From Bacteroidota bacterium (GTDB lineage Bacteria > Bacteroidota > Bacteroidia > Cytophagales > Cyclobacteriaceae): a stretch of DNA of 62,268 nucleotides. Positions 59,972 through 62,268 of the stretch are shown here, piece by piece (the stretch's first letter is position 1; each line of letters opens with the position of its first letter). The DNA lies in contig JABDGP010000009.1 of assembly GCA_013285945.1 (NCBI GenBank), forward strand, positions 1-62,268, read 5' to 3'. The position numbers and the translations under genes were made by a program. Below the pieces are notes generated by a model that saw nothing but the letters and a program-made list of their open reading frames with translations, ran no database searches and had not been told where the DNA came from.

Positions 59972-60400
59972 TTAGTTATCCAGCCATTTGTATTTCTTTT
60001 TATTTAAATAAGGTAACGGATTTACTACAGTTAGACTGAAGCTCTCTCTATTTTTCAAAATCATTTCACCTTCCTTTACTGCTTCAAAAGATTTTTTAGG
60101 AACCGTGATTGTGAGCAAACTATCGCCTTCAAAAAAATAATAAGGTTGATATTGCATCCTGCTTAAATCTGGTTTTTCTGTTAATTCATTCAATCTTAAT
60201 TGCAACTGATATTCGTTTATATCGCAGTGTTCGCATAATTTTTTTTTTAATAACAAACCTTTGAATGAGATACCAACAATGAATTCTTTATGTAGATTGA
60301 AGTTTTCTTTAGTGTCTTTCTGAACACCTTCACCAAATTTTTTGATCTGGGAACATCCAAATACTGGTAATCCAATTAGAAACATTAATATATACTTCAT
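59972..60400 (-). CDS. Small lipoprotein downstream of the Rhs gene (possible immunity protein)
   Basis: The protein has 142 residues. The lipoprotein signal MKYILMFLIGLPVFGC gives acylation at Cys16. The mature part has a CEHCDINEY motif and a beta-rich second half with TVPKKSFEAVKEGEM. No family was recognised. It overlaps the preceding gene by 4 bp and is the third gene after an Rhs-core protein with a lipase-like C-terminus. Immunity genes are usually found in this place, so that role is suggested but not shown. Confidence 0.6.
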   Translation of the reverse strand: MKYILMFLIGLPVFGCSQIKKFGEGVQKDTKENFNLHKEFIVGISFKGLLLKKKLCEHCDINEYQLQLRLNELTEKPDLSRMQYQPYYFFEGDSLLTITVPKKSFEAVKEGEMILKNRESFSLTVVNPLPYLNKKKYKWLDN

Positions 60401-60735
60401 AGGCTCCCGATAAATTCATACGCGATTAGGCCACCTGCAAGCGCAGATAAAATTATCCCCATCCAAAACTGTAATGCAAAGCACGCAATTATTATCAGCA
60501 CTGGCAGTACAAAATAAGCAACATCTAATATTCGCGACCTTCGACTGACTGGTTTTAAAAGCCATAATCTTACAAGACCTAAAACAATAATCAGAGGTGC
60601 TATAACATACGCTATCATCAGTAATGGCAACGCATCAGCCGAAATGGTCGAATAAAAAATATCCCCTATGCTGTAATACAAAAATATCAATAGAACCAGA
60701 ATGAACCAGTAAAAAAATAACCTTGTCTTTTTCAT
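60397..60735 (-). CDS. Small membrane protein downstream of the Rhs gene (possible immunity protein)
   Basis: The protein has 112 residues from the ATG at 60735 (MKKTRLFFYWFILVLLIFLYY). An in-frame ATG at 60768 would add 11 residues and overlap the Rhs stop by 7 bp. Four hydrophobic segments are visible, with YVIAPLIIVLGLVRLWLL and ILDVAYFVLPVLIIIACFAL in the middle. No family was recognised. The location just after the Rhs protein makes an immunity role possible; a membrane-bound protein could protect against a lipase. Confidence 0.6.
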   Translation of the reverse strand: MKKTRLFFYWFILVLLIFLYYSIGDIFYSTISADALPLLMIAYVIAPLIIVLGLVRLWLLKPVSRRSRILDVAYFVLPVLIIIACFALQFWMGIILSALAGGLIAYEFIGSL

Positions 60736-60761
60736 TCGTAATAATTTAAGTTCAGATCTAC

Positions 60762-62267
60762 TCACCAACCAACCACTGGTGGCCCAGGCGCTCTCTTAAT
60801 TTTTTTCTTAGTCTTACCTGAAGTACCCCCGCTGTTACCGCCTTGGCTGTTCGCAAACTGACTCAATACCTCTTGCCAGTTTATATTTTCAAAATAGTGC
60901 TGCTGCGTTCCAAAGAAGCTTCCAATGCGATTGGTACTACCTGGGTTGCTTAATTGTATTTGATTTACGTTGCCCCCTACGAGGCCTCCATAACTACCCG
61001 AACCTGAAAGCGGGCCGGCAACGTTGTCTCCTTCTGTAAAGAAGTGGAGCATCATATCAATTCCAAAATTATCCCACGGATTTTCAGGATCATTAACCCC
61101 GTTAAATGCAGGGGTGTTGAAGTTGACAATGTTTACAGAGATATTATGCTTCTCAAAAAGTATCCGAGCAGCTTGTATGGCAACATTACCTCCGTGGCTA
61201 TGTCCAACCAATGTTATACCCTGTCCTTCTTGGCGGTGCTTCAGTATGTAGGAAACTAGTTGACGGGCTGCTGCTCCACGATCTTTCTCACTGTTGTTAA
61301 GCCAATTTCTTGCACCACCTCCCAAAACCCTTTGCATTGGGGTTGAGTTCGCAGCATCTTTGCTCCAGTTGAATCCCAAGTCTGCGGTTTGCTCGGTGCT
61401 AAAATAGGGTTTTAGTTCCCTCATGATAAAGTTTGCTACATCCTTCTTCCACATGGAATTGTCTTGGCCAGTCCCATGAATAAAGAAGGCTTCCAGTCCC
61501 TCCATCTCACGGTGAGCTGTAACTTTATTTTCACTGAACGCATACGGTGAGTTGTAGTAAAACGCATCCGACATCGGATCGATATTAAAGAACCTACCAA
61601 TATCAGGTTGATGGTTTCGATACCTGTATGAATCCCAATTCAAACCAAGATCATCGATGTGCTCCTGATTCTGGAACAGGTTAAGTTTATTGGGAACTGT
61701 ATTTTCTCTTTGGTACGAGTTAAAGGCGAGACCGAAGGGATAAAAATCCTCTTGTTGTACTACAGGTGATTTGATCTGCTGCACCGTGAAGTCATCAAAG
61801 TAAACTTCTATCGGTGATGTTGATTCATTTGATAAGTACGTATAAACATAGCCCGGCTGGTTGATGATTACTTGTGCAGTGAGTTGCTGGTGTGGCACAT
61901 TCGTGCCATCCTCTTTTGCTGCTGTGCTTACTTGTACATAGCCTCCGTTCACAAATACGAAGTTACGGTCAAACACGAGATAGTTCAAGTACGCCTTTGG
62001 CCCAGTGCCGGTGCTCCGGCCTTCGCCTGCTAAGCCGGTGTATGGAAATGGAGTTATTCCGTTCACCGAATAGTTCGGTCCGTCTATTACTGTGCCTGCA
62101 CTTGCTGTGCCTGCTATTATTTGTGCAAGGAATTGTGTGAGTGCTGCCGTGTTGTTGCTGTTTGCCGGGTCTACATATTTGGCATAGACTGTTAGGTTCA
62201 CAGTGTCGCCTGGCATTACGCTTATCGATCGTGCTATGCCTGTCTTTTCGTTTGCTGAGCCGCTGAG
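60762..62267 (-). CDS. Rhs-core protein with lipase-like C-terminal domain (5'-truncated)
   Basis: The frame enters from beyond the window; a start at 62216 is unlikely because the reading continues upstream (GSANEKTGIARSISV before the Met). About 500 residues are visible. The first part is a beta-rich domain, then the Rhs-associated core YRYRNHQPDIGRFFNIDPMSDAFYYNSPYAFSENKV ends the shell. The C-terminal part, after about residue 230 of the visible protein, is an alpha/beta hydrolase with FFIHGTGQDNS and the elbow LVGHSHGGN. The layout is that of polymorphic toxins whose variable tip is a lipase or esterase. The final tail is basic and Gly/Ser-rich. Confidence 0.85.
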   Translation of the reverse strand, partial: LSGSANEKTGIARSISVMPGDTVNLTVYAKYVDPANSNNTAALTQFLAQIIAGTASAGTVIDGPNYSVNGITPFPYTGLAGEGRSTGTGPKAYLNYLVFDRNFVFVNGGYVQVSTAAKEDGTNVPHQQLTAQVIINQPGYVYTYLSNESTSPIEVYFDDFTVQQIKSPVVQQEDFYPFGLAFNSYQRENTVPNKLNLFQNQEHIDDLGLNWDSYRYRNHQPDIGRFFNIDPMSDAFYYNSPYAFSENKVTAHREMEGLEAFFIHGTGQDNSMWKKDVANFIMRELKPYFSTEQTADLGFNWSKDAANSTPMQRVLGGGARNWLNNSEKDRGAAARQLVSYILKHRQEGQGITLVGHSHGGNVAIQAARILFEKHNISVNIVNFNTPAFNGVNDPENPWDNFGIDMMLHFFTEGDNVAGPLSGSGSYGGLVGGNVNQIQLSNPGSTNRIGSFFGTQQHYFENINWQEVLSQFANSQGGNSGGTSGKTKKKIKRAPGPPVVGW

Positions 62268-62268
62268 G

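Noticed and set aside
1-62268. CRISPR array, tRNA, rRNA, insertion sequence or prophage
   Set aside because: No regularly spaced repeats, no cloverleaf or rRNA sequence, and no transposase, integrase or phage structural gene was seen on either strand.

Overview
The window reads as a chromosomal segment of a Gram-negative Bacteroidota, most likely of the Cytophagales type. The evidence is a SusC/RagA TonB-linked receptor, a gliding-motility-associated (type IX secretion) C-terminal domain, an Rhs-core protein, Bacteroidota-style -7 promoter boxes (TAnnTTTG), almost no Shine-Dalgarno sequences, and an arginine operon with the acylornithine-carbamoyltransferase variant found in this phylum. No rRNA, tRNA, CRISPR array, insertion sequence or phage gene was found. 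The segment looks like ordinary core chromosome with a few accessory patches.

Layout. 1-166 is the tail of an RND pump. 220-1834 holds two alpha/beta hydrolases. 1964-2955 is an ECF sigma factor with a small membrane protein. 3082-9823 is a TetR-controlled tripartite RND efflux operon (regulator, TolC-like channel, lipoprotein adaptor, pump) with a clear palindromic operator. 9875-15036 has a metallophosphoesterase, a second ECF sigma/anti-sigma pair, a lipoprotein, a GNAT enzyme, an OmpH/Skp chaperone and a gamma carbonic anhydrase. 15283-17301 encodes a secreted LamG/PKD-type protein with an internal 501-bp duplication. 17428-21908 is the envelope-related run miaB, sigma-54 activator, lptE, TPR-like protein and secG. 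22791-31696 contains an M28 peptidase, a frameshifted small BamE/SmpA-like gene, a YkgJ cysteine-cluster protein, ppc, a DUF4136 lipoprotein, a TrmH-type methyltransferase, a SanA-like protein and a Rieske oxygenase. 31721-36028 is a putative sugar-oxidation group (lipoprotein, MFS transporter, TIM-barrel isomerase, GMC oxidoreductase). It is followed by a DUF1801 protein, a GH13 lipoprotein, DoxX, VOC, an APC permease and a DUF2279 protein.

41446-44650 (minus strand) is the most unusual region. It is a four-gene operon encoding a KdsA-like 3-deoxy-ulosonate-phosphate synthase, a transaldolase fused to two CBS domains, a KdsC-like HAD phosphatase and a DedA protein. The transaldolase-CBS fusion sits where an arabinose-5-phosphate isomerase (SIS-CBS, KdsD) would be expected. 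The KdsA-like and transaldolase proteins both lack family-typical active-site residues. I propose a variant route to Kdo or to a Kdo-like ulosonic acid.

45050-54755 (plus strand) is a nine-gene arginine operon, divergent from the kds-like operon. It holds a GNAT acyltransferase, argG (carrying an apparent single-base frameshift), argC, proC, argD, an acylornithine carbamoyltransferase predicted to prefer the succinylated substrate, argB, argE and argH, with a nudK-type Nudix gene inserted between argE and argH. A leader of about 280 nt with several hairpins precedes it. The window ends with DUF2721 and Ste24-like M48 genes, an orphan SusC, and on the minus strand an Rhs-core protein with a lipase-like C-terminus followed by two small genes that could be its immunity genes.

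All functions come from reading motifs by eye. No database search was possible.
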